A stretch of 44,147 nt of DNA from an uncultured Flavobacteriales bacterium (GCA_938023515.1 CALJDR010000098.1:1-44147), one strand, 5' to 3'; shown: positions 25,657 through 34,051, counted from the first letter of the stretch. Translations and numbers: made by a program. Notes: a model not told the origin generated them from the sequence alone.

Positions 25657-26820
25657 ATGTTTGAAACCTATTCCTTACTCGCCCTCCAGCAGTACTGGTG
25701 GGTCCTGATATCCCTGCTGGGAGGGCTTTTGGTCGCCCTGATGTTCGTGCAGGGCGGACAGACACTGATATACCAGGCCGGAAAGACCGACATGGAACGC
25801 ACCATGATCGTCAATGCCCTGGGACATAAATGGGAACTCACGTTCACGACCCTCGTAGTATTCGGCGGGGCGTTCTTCGCGTCGTTCCCCCTGTTCTATG
25901 CCACGAGTTTCGGCGGGGCATACTGGGTATGGATGATCATCCTGTTCTTCTTCGTTATCCAGGCCGTATCGTACGAGTTCCGCACGAAAGCCGGCAACCT
26001 GCTCGGCCAGCGTACCTACCAGAATTTCCTACTCATAAACGGTATCGGTGCCCCCCTCTTTTTGGGCGTGGCGGTCGCTTCGTTCTTCACCGGAAGTCAG
26101 TTCGTGCTCAATTCCGATCCGACCAGCGGTATATTGACCCCCCAGTGGATGGGTGGGTTCGGAGGCCTGGAACTCGCCTTCGACCTGAGCAACTACACGA
26201 CGTACATCAATCTTTCCTTGGGCGTAGCTCTCGTATTTCTGACCCGTATCCTGGGGGCTATGTTCATCAAAGGTAATATAGATTCCCCGGAGATCATCGC
26301 CCGCACGGCCAAGACCGTGCGGCACGAGGCACCTTTCTTCCTGCTTTTCTTCGTGTTCTTCCTGCTCAACGTCCTATTGCGCATCGGATATGCTTACGAC
26401 AGTGAAGGACTGATCTATACCGAAAGTTTTAAATATCTCCACAACCTGATACAGATGCCGTTGGTACTGGCTCTGCTCCTTTTCGGAGTAGGCCTCACTC
26501 TGACGGGAATCATCCTTTCGGGCTATACGACCATCAAACGCGGTTTTTACTATTCGGGGGCGGGTGTCGTACTGGTCGTGTTCGCTCTTCTGCTCACCGT
26601 CGGACTGAACAATACGGTTTACTATCCCGCTACCGGGCAATACATCCAGAACGGGCTGACGATACAGAACAGCTCGTCCGGACGCTATACACTGACCGTG
26701 ATGAGCTACGTATCGCTCTTTATCCCGATCGTCATCGGCTACATCGCCTATACCTGGTACTCCATGGGGCGCCATAAGATAGACAAGCAAAATATGAAAG
26801 ACGACCCCAGCGCTTATTGA
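25657..26820 (+). CDS. cydB: Cytochrome bd quinol oxidase subunit II
   Basis: A 387-residue membrane protein with eight or nine helices in two repeats. The opening YWWVLISLLGGLLVALMFVQGGQTL is typical of CydB in this phylum, and the length fits. It supports heme insertion and the fold of CydA. The operon DUF4492-cydA-cydB ends here; no CydX-like small frame and no cydDC transporter genes follow. A GC-rich hairpin without a T-run lies at 26837-26865. Confidence 0.95.
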   Translation: MFETYSLLALQQYWWVLISLLGGLLVALMFVQGGQTLIYQAGKTDMERTMIVNALGHKWELTFTTLVVFGGAFFASFPLFYATSFGGAYWVWMIILFFFVIQAVSYEFRTKAGNLLGQRTYQNFLLINGIGAPLFLGVAVASFFTGSQFVLNSDPTSGILTPQWMGGFGGLELAFDLSNYTTYINLSLGVALVFLTRILGAMFIKGNIDSPEIIARTAKTVRHEAPFFLLFFVFFLLNVLLRIGYAYDSEGLIYTESFKYLHNLIQMPLVLALLLFGVGLTLTGIILSGYTTIKRGFYYSGAGVVLVVFALLLTVGLNNTVYYPATGQYIQNGLTIQNSSSGRYTLTVMSYVSLFIPIVIGYIAYTWYSMGRHKIDKQNMKDDPSAY

Positions 26821-26836
26821 TAATTTTCAGAAAAAC

Positions 26837-26865
26837 GCGCCGCACGGAAAAGACCCGTGTGGCGC
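26837..26865. terminator. GC-rich hairpin between cydB and the tape-measure-like gene
   Basis: An 11-bp stem (GCGCCGCACGG against CCGTGTGGCGC, one G-T pair) lies between two convergent genes. No T-run follows on either strand, so it may be an imperfect or factor-assisted terminator. Confidence 0.45.
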
Positions 26866-26921
26866 GCCACCCTAAACAACAAACACAATAAGCTGAAAAA
26901 CAAAAAAGTCTCTTAATTTCC

Positions 26922-28424
26922 TCAGGAAAGCCCGACGGCGCGCAACGACCCGCCGGAAGACGATAGCTGGCTAAGCCTGCGGTCTATGCTTTCCAGATAA
27001 CGGTTATAACGGGTATTGGCCTCTATCAGACCCAGAGAGGCCACACTCTCGGCAAACAGATCCAACGATTTCAGCTGGTTGGTGCGAATCGCATTCATCT
27101 GCCCGGCTACCAGCGAAGCGGTTTCCTCGCTCACTCCCTTTATTGCGGCCGACATCGTTTCCGAACCCGAATTGTCCACTTCAAGGCCCAATTTTTCCAG
27201 GATATTTTTGAGTTCAGGCGACAATTTTTTGATCTTTTCGGCCGTCTGTTCTATCTCCTTTTCCAAGTCCGGGGTCACGACCTCATCCAGTTCGAGGTCG
27301 CCGGAAAGATATCCCATGATCTTGCTTCGGAATTTATTAAATATCGGGTCTATCTGTGCCGCGATCACCGAGTCCGAAAATCCGTTGATGATGGCCTGGC
27401 GCATTACGTCCTCAAAATTCTTGGCAAAATCCCACGTAGCTTCCTCTCCCTTCTTGAAGGCGTCTACCCAGGAATCCGCCAATGTCTGCGCGGACGAATC
27501 GATCACGTCATCGGCCAGTTGTTTTTGTTGGTCTTTCCATTCCTTTTCCTGTTCCGCGATTTTCAGCAGACGTTCGTAAAGGCTTTTGTACTTTTCGTAC
27601 GAATCGTCGCTCCGGTTGATTAGCGGGGTATCGCCTATCGACTGCAGCCATTCCAGATCATCCTTGTGGTTCTTCAGATCGAGCAGCGCCTTGTAATAGT
27701 TCTCCGCCCCCCGCCGGTACCGGGAACTGTAACGTCCGTTCATCTTCCGGTACATATCCTCCATATCTTCGTCGATATCGGATAATACTCCCCGCTTGGT
27801 TCCCGCCGATTTGTTCAGGCCGGCTTCGATCTGTTTGTATTTCTCCCGGGTGATGGATTGCTCGTCGATCAACCGTTTGGTGGTAGCCATCGACAACGAC
27901 ACTTCGGCGGTTAACTGGTCATTAAGCGCCTGCTCCATTTCCCGCCGGTACTTCTTCTCTTCTTCTTTGCGCCGCTTGAATATGCCGAATATCCCGGAAA
28001 CGATAGATAAGCCCGCCCCTACTCCGGAAAATATACTCCCCAGATCGAGCCCTTTCGCCGCTCCTCCTGCAATCGAAGAGCCTGCCTGAGCCGCATCTCC
28101 GGCAGCCGCCGCAGCGGCCCGACCTCCGTCCGCACTTCCCTGGCCTGCAGAGGTGATCTTGGATTTTTTTAAATCGCCTACTATGGTGGACAGGCTTTTT
28201 ACCAATACCTTACCATCCGATGCCAGATCGATGATCAATCGGCCGGCCTGATCGAGCGCACTGTTGAATCCCACCAACCCCCGCGCCAAGACGCTAATTC
28301 CGGCAAGGCTGTCGGTAATCTGTCTTTTTAATTCCGCGATATTGGCTTCTGCTCTTGCGATTTCCTGTTTCTGGGATTTTGAAAGTTTATCATTCGTTTT
28401 ACTTTTATTTACTTGTTTTGCCAT
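26922..28424 (-). CDS. Orphan phage-tail tape-measure-like protein
   Basis: From the ATG at 28424, preceded by AAGGAA at good spacing, the product has 500 residues; the ATG at 28445 is too close to the promoter. Parts: a charged coiled-coil start (about 10-40), a Gly/Ala-rich hydrophobic segment (about 119-149), long coiled coils (150-330), then a C-terminal region that resembles tail tape-measure proteins of Bacteroidetes phages: SWVDAFKKGEEATWDFAKNF, an EDVMRQAIINGF membrane-active-looking stretch, and GVSEETASLVAGQMNAIRTN. No other tail, capsid or lysis genes are near. It may be a phage relic kept for a new purpose or part of an unrecognised envelope system. Family assignment rests on remembered pattern only. 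Confidence 0.6.
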   Translation of the reverse strand: MAKQVNKSKTNDKLSKSQKQEIARAEANIAELKRQITDSLAGISVLARGLVGFNSALDQAGRLIIDLASDGKVLVKSLSTIVGDLKKSKITSAGQGSADGGRAAAAAAGDAAQAGSSIAGGAAKGLDLGSIFSGVGAGLSIVSGIFGIFKRRKEEEKKYRREMEQALNDQLTAEVSLSMATTKRLIDEQSITREKYKQIEAGLNKSAGTKRGVLSDIDEDMEDMYRKMNGRYSSRYRRGAENYYKALLDLKNHKDDLEWLQSIGDTPLINRSDDSYEKYKSLYERLLKIAEQEKEWKDQQKQLADDVIDSSAQTLADSWVDAFKKGEEATWDFAKNFEDVMRQAIINGFSDSVIAAQIDPIFNKFRSKIMGYLSGDLELDEVVTPDLEKEIEQTAEKIKKLSPELKNILEKLGLEVDNSGSETMSAAIKGVSEETASLVAGQMNAIRTNQLKSLDLFAESVASLGLIEANTRYNRYLESIDRRLSQLSSSGGSLRAVGLS

Positions 28425-28458
28425 TTCATTTCCTTTTATTATCATACATCATTCTTAT

Positions 28459-28489
28459 CAAATATAATCAAAAAAGAAATATAAATCAA
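28459..28489 (-). promoter_or_regulatory. Full -33/-7 promoter for the tape-measure-like gene
   Basis: The minus strand has TTG (28487-28489), a 20-bp gap and TATATTTG (28459-28466), an exact match to the Bacteroidetes promoter model with good spacing. The message would begin close to 28450, which supports the start at 28424 rather than 28445. Confidence 0.65.
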
Positions 28490-28592
28490 GCCCGAAATGA
28501 AAAAATATTCCGGAAAAACGAACGATAACTATTATTCACCCTCCTTTTGAGTAATTTAGTGCGCTGAATCGAAAAACCTATTTACCTGTCGA

Positions 28593-29888
28593 GTGCTGCC
28601 AAGAAACGTCATATTGATCTTTATTTTTCTTGCCGCAGCACAATTATGCCCGGCTCACTCTGCCCTGCTCTTCCAGCAAGGCGATCCTCCCCCCCGGACT
28701 ATCCGGGAAAAAATTGACTCCATAAAACGGCCCGGCCCGGCATTCGATCTCTGTCTGACCGATTCCCTCGGTTGTTCGGAACTGACCCCTGTCTTTTTGG
28801 AGACGGGAGATTCCCTATCCGGGTTTACCAATTTCATCAATTCAGTCGGCAGTTTCTTCCAGATAGACACGGCCAAAAAACGAAGGATTACCTTTCTGGC
28901 CCTCCCGGAATTTTCTTACAGCGACAACAACGGGTTTGGACTCGGTTTTACGGCGCGTATGTATATCAACGATTATAGTCCGCGGCCGGCCGGGTTCATC
29001 AAGCGCCAGTCCTATGTAGACCTCTCCGGAAGTTTCACATTCAAAGGAAACCTTTCGGTCTCCATAAACCCTACCCTTTACCTGATGAGCGACCGCCTGC
29101 TTATCCGGGGACGTTTTTCCCTCGGCCGATATCCGAGCACTTTCCGTGCCATCGGTGCCAATACGAGCGACGACCAAAAGGAAGACTACGACAAAAGCTC
29201 CACAATGTTCCGGCTGATCACCTATTGGAGATGGTTTAAGAACGTGTACATCGGTATCGGAGGGCATTACTACGATTATGGAGTATCCAATACAGTAGAG
29301 GGAGGCATGCTCGAAGAAAGCAATATAGCCGGCAGCAAGGGGGCAAAAATATCCGGACTCTCCCTTCATTATCTGTACGACAGCCGGGACAATCAATTCG
29401 TCCCGATGAAAGGGTTTTACACACAAATAGAGGGATATTTCAACGGAAAATTCATGGGCAGTACGGAAGACTATACCAAATACATTATCGATGTAAGGTA
29501 TTACCAGCCTGTGGCCAAAGACCAGATAATCGCCATGAATTTTTACTCCCAGATATCCGTAGGGGATGTCCCATTCCAGGATATGGCCCTATTATCCAAT
29601 GGGGTATACGGCCGGGGATACGGAACGGGGCGCTACATCGACAAAAACCTGATGTCGCTCCAGGCGGAATACCGGTATTATTTCGGGAGGTTCGGGGTAT
29701 CGGCATTTGCCAGCACTTCAAATGTAGGCGATACGCCATTGAAAGCATTGAAAATAGACAAATTTACTTATGGCGCCGGAGTTCGTTTCAAACCTTTTCG
29801 GGGCCAACGTATGTATTTCCGTGCCGACATGGGATTCAACACTCACGGCGACGTACAGGTCTATTTAGGCATAGACGAACTTTTCTGA
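28593..29888 (+). CDS. BamA/TamA-type outer-membrane barrel without POTRA domains
   Basis: A 431-residue protein from a GTG start (no ATG lies upstream in frame). It has a signal peptide (about 1-22), a short linker of about 75 residues, then a barrel of about 330 residues with alternating strands such as NGFGLGFTARMYIN, GLSLHYLYDSRDNQFVPMKGFY (the D15 surface-antigen signature) and a final DVQVYLGIDELF strand. No POTRA repeat fits in the linker, so it is unlikely to fold other barrels alone; a channel or secretion role is possible. A weak -7-like TAATTTAG is at 28552-28559. It is divergent from the tape-measure-like gene and overlaps the end of the Wzz-like gene by 28 bp. Confidence 0.85.
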   Translation: MLPRNVILIFIFLAAAQLCPAHSALLFQQGDPPPRTIREKIDSIKRPGPAFDLCLTDSLGCSELTPVFLETGDSLSGFTNFINSVGSFFQIDTAKKRRITFLALPEFSYSDNNGFGLGFTARMYINDYSPRPAGFIKRQSYVDLSGSFTFKGNLSVSINPTLYLMSDRLLIRGRFSLGRYPSTFRAIGANTSDDQKEDYDKSSTMFRLITYWRWFKNVYIGIGGHYYDYGVSNTVEGGMLEESNIAGSKGAKISGLSLHYLYDSRDNQFVPMKGFYTQIEGYFNGKFMGSTEDYTKYIIDVRYYQPVAKDQIIAMNFYSQISVGDVPFQDMALLSNGVYGRGYGTGRYIDKNLMSLQAEYRYYFGRFGVSAFASTSNVGDTPLKALKIDKFTYGAGVRFKPFRGQRMYFRADMGFNTHGDVQVYLGIDELF

Positions 29889-30967
29889 CCGGAGAGCATA
29901 TCTTTCCCAACAATATAGCCGACTGAGCCCAATACTCCTAAGAAAACAAAAGTGAATAAAATGATCTTCTTCCTGGGCTTCGATTTTTTTAATGGAACTG
30001 AAGAAGGTTCTATGACCGTAACACACGGGGTCTGTTCCTGAACTTTCAGTTTAGCCGTTTCCAACTGTTGTGCCATTGCATTGTATACTCCGTAGGCCAA
30101 CTGCATTTCATTACGAAGGCGATCCTGCTCTATCTTTACAGATTCTTTTACAATGTTCTTATTCTGGTCTACAAAAACGGCATAACGCCTCTGTGCATCA
30201 AAATATTGGCCTTTCGATTCTTCGAACGCACGGGAGCAATATTCCATATCCTGCCGCGCTTTATCCGTACGGTAACGGACTATATATTCCTTGAGCCTGG
30301 ATACCATGGAATCGGCTACCACGGCCGTTACTACCGGGTCCTGCATAGTCACATTGGCAGAAATAACGGCGCTTTTAGTATCCAAATCAATATTGATCCG
30401 GGCTCTCATGGCATCGATATATCCCATCTGTTCTTTCGTCAGATAAGACATATTGAATGTATCTCCGCCATCTTCCTCCGAATCTTCTTTAAACAAAGAC
30501 AATACCCATCCTAAAGCTTTAAAAGGAGCGGAAATAATATAATTCCACCAAGCCGTTTTCTGGTCTTCGGTAATATATTCATACAATGTAATCGGCGCAT
30601 TTGCCTTTTGAGATTGTACTTTAATATTCCGCATATCCGCCAAAAATGGGATGGTAGAAACGACTTCCGGATACATCATAACCCCGATACCATAACCATT
30701 GGCCGCCTGATTGGGGGCAAAGCCTGCCAAATTCATCAATTGGGACATGCCCGCTGAAGTCTGATTGTTCGTATTATCCTCAGCCACCATCTTTACGGAC
30801 ACACTGTATTCTGCAGGGATGCTGAATCCTACAACCAACCCTGCGACAGCCGATATGCCGACCCATTTGATAATAAAACGCCGGCCGGCCCATATTTTTT
30901 TAACGAGCTCTATCAGATCAATATCATTTCCTTCTTTGGCTTCTTTACCTTTGATATTTTCACTCAT
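29861..30967 (-). CDS. Wzz-like polysaccharide chain-length determinant
   Basis: A 368-residue protein with the Wzz layout: cytoplasmic tip with DLIELVKKIWAGRR, first membrane helix (about 33-52), a large periplasmic helical part (about 55-325) rich in coiled coil, a PxxP-type segment VIEPSSVPLKKSKPRKK and a second helix (about 331-350). There is no C-terminal tyrosine-kinase domain. It sets chain length or couples synthesis to export together with the Wza-like protein, whose gene ends 13 bp upstream. Its stop lies inside the end of the convergent barrel gene. No glycosyltransferase, flippase or polymerase gene follows. Confidence 0.87.
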   Translation of the reverse strand: MSENIKGKEAKEGNDIDLIELVKKIWAGRRFIIKWVGISAVAGLVVGFSIPAEYSVSVKMVAEDNTNNQTSAGMSQLMNLAGFAPNQAANGYGIGVMMYPEVVSTIPFLADMRNIKVQSQKANAPITLYEYITEDQKTAWWNYIISAPFKALGWVLSLFKEDSEEDGGDTFNMSYLTKEQMGYIDAMRARINIDLDTKSAVISANVTMQDPVVTAVVADSMVSRLKEYIVRYRTDKARQDMEYCSRAFEESKGQYFDAQRRYAVFVDQNKNIVKESVKIEQDRLRNEMQLAYGVYNAMAQQLETAKLKVQEQTPCVTVIEPSSVPLKKSKPRKKIILFTFVFLGVLGSVGYIVGKDMLSGQKSSSMPK

Positions 30968-30980
30968 CCCTTTTTTCGGT

Positions 30981-33401
30981 TTATTTTATCATCGAATTAA
31001 TGAGTGCTGCAATAGACGTTGTAGATGATGTCAAGCTCATTATTTCAGGCAATGTAAGGCCTTTTTTTGCCGACTTCATCGGAACGATTATCTCGCAGCC
31101 AGGTTTTATCTTCGGATATTTTTTGAATATACCTCCGCGGACCGTTTCCACCTGACCATTCGCATACACCACATAGGCCTTCCTCTTCGCATTCTGGGCA
31201 TATCCGCCCGCATTGAGTACGTATTTTTTAAGGTTCTTGTTCTTTTCAAAAGTTACGGCATTGGGATAAACGACCGCCCCACTAATCTTCACAACACTTG
31301 AATATACAGGGACCATCAGTTCATCTCCCTCCTGCAGAATGACGTCCCGGGCTCCCCCTTTATCCTTCATCGCAGCCTGAAGATTGATGCCAACCACATA
31401 ATATTTTGGTATTTCAAGCATCTGCGTACTCAGGGAATCTTTTCCATCGGCATTTTCCAACATTCGGGCTTTTGCTTCGAACTTTGCCAAATCGGATTCA
31501 GACAATTTACGACGCAGTTGGGCCCCTTCCACATAGGCATAAGGTGTAAATCCCCCAGACTTGGCAACCAAATCCGTCAGGCGCATATTTTTAGTCATAT
31601 TGTAACCGCCCGGGAAAATGACTTCCCCGTTTACAGCTACGAATTCCTGGGTAACAAAGGCGGGAGAGCGGCGCACGATCACTTCGTCAAAAGGCTGGAG
31701 CAGAAAATCATTCCCTTTTGCATCAAATGCAAGCCCGTTGTTCAATGCAACTTCAAAAACCTCGGCCGGGGTATCCTGGTAGGAGGTAGACAGGGGATCC
31801 TTCACCCGCCGTACCACATTTATCAATACTTGTGAAGCCGACTCTTTAAATCCTCCGGCCAACAGGATAGCATCCTGTACAGACATCCCTTCCGAATAGT
31901 CCAGTTTATACCCATCCTTATGCGTATCCTGATCGTCTGAAGAATATGATTTCCCGGCTTTAACAGAATCTATATTTTTAGCAAGCAAATTTTCGGCTTC
32001 CTCTTTTTTCAATCCGTTGACCTCTCCCCTGACGGTTACATAATATTTTTCTCTCAGGGAATTCTTATAGGGGATGTACAATACGTCCCCGTTTTCCAAC
32101 GTCACATCATCTGCTGAACCCGAAAGAATAGCACTGATGTCCAAAGAGATCATTTTTCCGGTATAATCCTGCTTTTGCCGGCGGAGTATAGCTCTTTCGA
32201 AAAAAGCATCATCCCTAAGGCCTTCCGCCTTTTCGACAAGGGATTTCACAGTATTCACCTGATCGGAAAGCTGGTAATTTCCCGGACGCCATACAGCACC
32301 CAGCACAGAAATCCGGTTATCATACATATTGAGCACCGAATCCACCGCTACAGCATCTCCGTCTTTCATGGCAAAGGACGAAAAATCTTTTTCCTCTACC
32401 GTATATATCTGATAAAAGCGTCCGGATTTCCGGTTCACCGCTACATTTTCCGTATAGGCATCCCCTGTGAAGTCCCCGGCATATCGGATAAGGTCTCCCA
32501 GCGTTTCCCCGTCTTTGAGCTCGAATATTCGGTTCCGCTTTACTTTACCCGCTATTTTTATGTGGTTTCTATAGGGATTGACCACCACCATGTCGTTATC
32601 CTCCAAAGTTATATTGGATTCGTACTTCCCATTTATAATATACTCATAAACGTCCAGGGCCGCGATTTGCTTATTGTTCCGGTACACCCGTATATCCCGC
32701 AAAGAGCCTATATCGTTCACTCCTCCGGCCATATACATCGCATTGAACAGCGTAGCAAGCGATGGCAGCGTATAAGTTCCCGGAGCTACGGCCTCGCCGG
32801 CGATATTCACCCGGATACTGCGTATCTGCCCCAAAGAAACCCGTACATGGACACCTCCTGTCTCGATTTCCGAATAAACGGAACTCAGTTTTGCTTCTAT
32901 GATTTTTATAGCTTCGGATATGGTTTTCCCGCTAAGGAATATTATGCCCACCGAAGGAAGGCTGATCACCCCGTCCGGAGTTATCGTACGGGAGTAAGAA
33001 GCCTCAGAATTGCCCCATAATTCTATCAGGAGCTGGTCTCCGGCAGAAAGAATATAATTTTCCGGAGTAGGCATATTGAAATTTGGTTCGAAGGAAAGCC
33101 GCTGAGAACCGAATATCTCACTCCCAAAAACCGTGTTCTCCAAATCAACCTTTACTGTAGAATCCCCGCGGGCCCGCAATTGCTCCTTGACCGTGCGCAA
33201 ACCCGTCCTATCCCCTAAAGTCGAATCGGCCGGAATGTTTAATGTTTGCGAAGGTGCATTCTTTTGATTGAGAGCCTGGTTTAATTGGGCATCCGAAACA
33301 CCCATGGACTTAGCCTGTTGCAACATTTGCGGAGTAACATTCTGCGCCGCAGCCGTCATGGCTGCGCAGGCAAACAGAATAAAAGGCAATAATTTTTTCA
33401 T
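30981..33401 (-). CDS. Wza-like SLBB-domain polysaccharide export protein
   Basis: An 806-residue exported protein: signal peptide (about 1-19, cleavage after AAA), a disordered NQKNAPSQTL linker, a poly-export domain at about 105-190 (YILSAGDQLLIELWGNSEASYSRTITPDGVISLPSVG), then about six SLBB-type beta-grasp repeats starting near 200, 290, 360, 480, 590 and 720 (for example VNIAGEAVAPGTYTLPSLATLFNAMYMAGG). There is no lipobox Cys, unlike classical Wza. The large number of SLBB repeats is usual in Bacteroidetes. It forms the outer-membrane export pore for capsule or exopolysaccharide. It is first of the pair with the Wzz-like gene, with a -7 box at 33442-33449. Confidence 0.9.
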   Translation of the reverse strand: MKKLLPFILFACAAMTAAAQNVTPQMLQQAKSMGVSDAQLNQALNQKNAPSQTLNIPADSTLGDRTGLRTVKEQLRARGDSTVKVDLENTVFGSEIFGSQRLSFEPNFNMPTPENYILSAGDQLLIELWGNSEASYSRTITPDGVISLPSVGIIFLSGKTISEAIKIIEAKLSSVYSEIETGGVHVRVSLGQIRSIRVNIAGEAVAPGTYTLPSLATLFNAMYMAGGVNDIGSLRDIRVYRNNKQIAALDVYEYIINGKYESNITLEDNDMVVVNPYRNHIKIAGKVKRNRIFELKDGETLGDLIRYAGDFTGDAYTENVAVNRKSGRFYQIYTVEEKDFSSFAMKDGDAVAVDSVLNMYDNRISVLGAVWRPGNYQLSDQVNTVKSLVEKAEGLRDDAFFERAILRRQKQDYTGKMISLDISAILSGSADDVTLENGDVLYIPYKNSLREKYYVTVRGEVNGLKKEEAENLLAKNIDSVKAGKSYSSDDQDTHKDGYKLDYSEGMSVQDAILLAGGFKESASQVLINVVRRVKDPLSTSYQDTPAEVFEVALNNGLAFDAKGNDFLLQPFDEVIVRRSPAFVTQEFVAVNGEVIFPGGYNMTKNMRLTDLVAKSGGFTPYAYVEGAQLRRKLSESDLAKFEAKARMLENADGKDSLSTQMLEIPKYYVVGINLQAAMKDKGGARDVILQEGDELMVPVYSSVVKISGAVVYPNAVTFEKNKNLKKYVLNAGGYAQNAKRKAYVVYANGQVETVRGGIFKKYPKIKPGCEIIVPMKSAKKGLTLPEIMSLTSSTTSIAALINSMIK

Positions 33402-33441
33402 TTATAAAAATTTATTTCCTGACGCAGGATATCTTAAAAAA

Positions 33442-33449
33442 CAAATTTA
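33442..33449 (-). promoter_or_regulatory. Bacteroidetes -7 promoter box for the Wza/Wzz pair
   Basis: The minus strand reads TAAATTTG, an exact match, 40 bp before the ATG at 33401. It lies downstream of the tRNA terminator, so the pair has its own start. Confidence 0.5.
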
Positions 33450-33515
33450 TAAAATCTTTCCAATGTACGGATACAAATCAGACGATAAGTTAACCCGGGG
33501 CGAAATGAGATATAT

Positions 33516-33554
33516 AAATAAAAAAGCCTTTGCAATCGTAAAATCACAAAGACT
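33516..33554 (-). terminator. Intrinsic terminator after tRNA-Gln
   Basis: On the minus strand AGTCTTTGTGAT pairs along its whole length (with G-T pairs) with ATTGCAAAGGCT around a six-base loop, followed by six T residues. It begins 3 bases beyond the tRNA 3' end. Confidence 0.75.
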
Positions 33555-33557
33555 TTG

Positions 33558-33628
33558 TAGCCCTACCAGGACTCGAACCTAGACAAGCAGATCCAGAATC
33601 TGATGTGCTACCATTACACCATAGGGCT
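33558..33628 (-). tRNA. tRNA-Gln (anticodon CTG)
   Basis: A 71-base cloverleaf on the minus strand: acceptor stem AGCCCTA/TAGGGCT, D-arm GTG/CAC with a GG-containing loop, anticodon loop TTCTGGA (anticodon at 33594-33596 on the plus strand as CAG), T-arm CTAGG-TTCGAGT-CCTGG and discriminator A. CCA is not encoded. The top pair of the anticodon stem (27-43) is a T-C mismatch. It reads the glutamine codon CAG. It is a separate transcript between rpoZ and the Wza gene, with its own promoter and terminator. Confidence 0.93.
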
Positions 33629-33639
33629 GAACTGCGGTG

Positions 33640-33669
33640 CAAATTTAGTTATTTTTCCGACCCGCACAA
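33640..33669 (-). promoter_or_regulatory. Promoter of the tRNA-Gln gene
   Basis: The minus strand has TTG (33667-33669), a 19-bp gap and TAAATTTG (33640-33647), 11 bp before the tRNA 5' end. This is an exact Bacteroidetes-type promoter and lies in the gap after rpoZ. Confidence 0.65.
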
Positions 33670-33680
33670 CTGTTTTTCTG

Positions 33681-34049
33681 CTATTTTTTTTCAGCAGGAG
33701 CCTCCCCGCGGGCAATTTCCTGATTGTCCGCCTTTTTACTTCCATGCCGAAAATAAATACGGTCATCCATCCACTCCTGGATAGCAATGGCTGTCGGCTT
33801 GGGGAGCTTTTCATAAAAACGGGAAACTTCAATCTGTTCTTTGTTTTCAAAAACTTCCTCCAGATTTTCGGCATTCGCCGCAAACTCATCCAGTTTGTCG
33901 TTGAGTTCCTTTTTCAGGTCCACCCCTATCTGGTTGGCCCGTTTGGCGATGATCATGATCGCCTCATAAATATTGCCTGTATTCGCGTCTATATCACTAA
34001 TATCCCGCGTGATAGTAGTAAGTGGGGCGTTCGATTTTTTAATATCCAT
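33681..34049 (-). CDS. rpoZ: RNA polymerase omega subunit, Bacteroidetes type
   Basis: A 122-residue protein matching the diverged Bacteroidetes omega/Rpb6-like subunit: TRDISDIDANTGNIYEAIMIIAKRANQI (15-42) with the conserved AKRANQI helix, an acidic stretch, then EQIEVSRFYEKLPKPTAIAIQEW. It helps assemble RNA polymerase. The gene starts 2 bp after the stop of bamD, an arrangement conserved in the order. The lysine- and alanine-rich tail (about 103-122) is variable. In many relatives coaBC follows; here a tRNA-Gln gene does. Confidence 0.9.
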   Translation of the reverse strand: MDIKKSNAPLTTITRDISDIDANTGNIYEAIMIIAKRANQIGVDLKKELNDKLDEFAANAENLEEVFENKEQIEVSRFYEKLPKPTAIAIQEWMDDRIYFRHGSKKADNQEIARGEAPAEKK

Positions 34050-34051
34050 AT

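Noticed and set aside
26837..26865. End of an insertion sequence or attachment site
   Set aside because: The inverted repeat is a local hairpin between convergent genes; there is no transposase, no target duplication and no second copy.
33500..33660. Direct repeat of the tRNA-Gln 3' end marking an integrated element
   Set aside because: I looked for a copy of the tRNA 3' segment near the cydB end and within the block and found none by eye; a computed repeat search would settle this.
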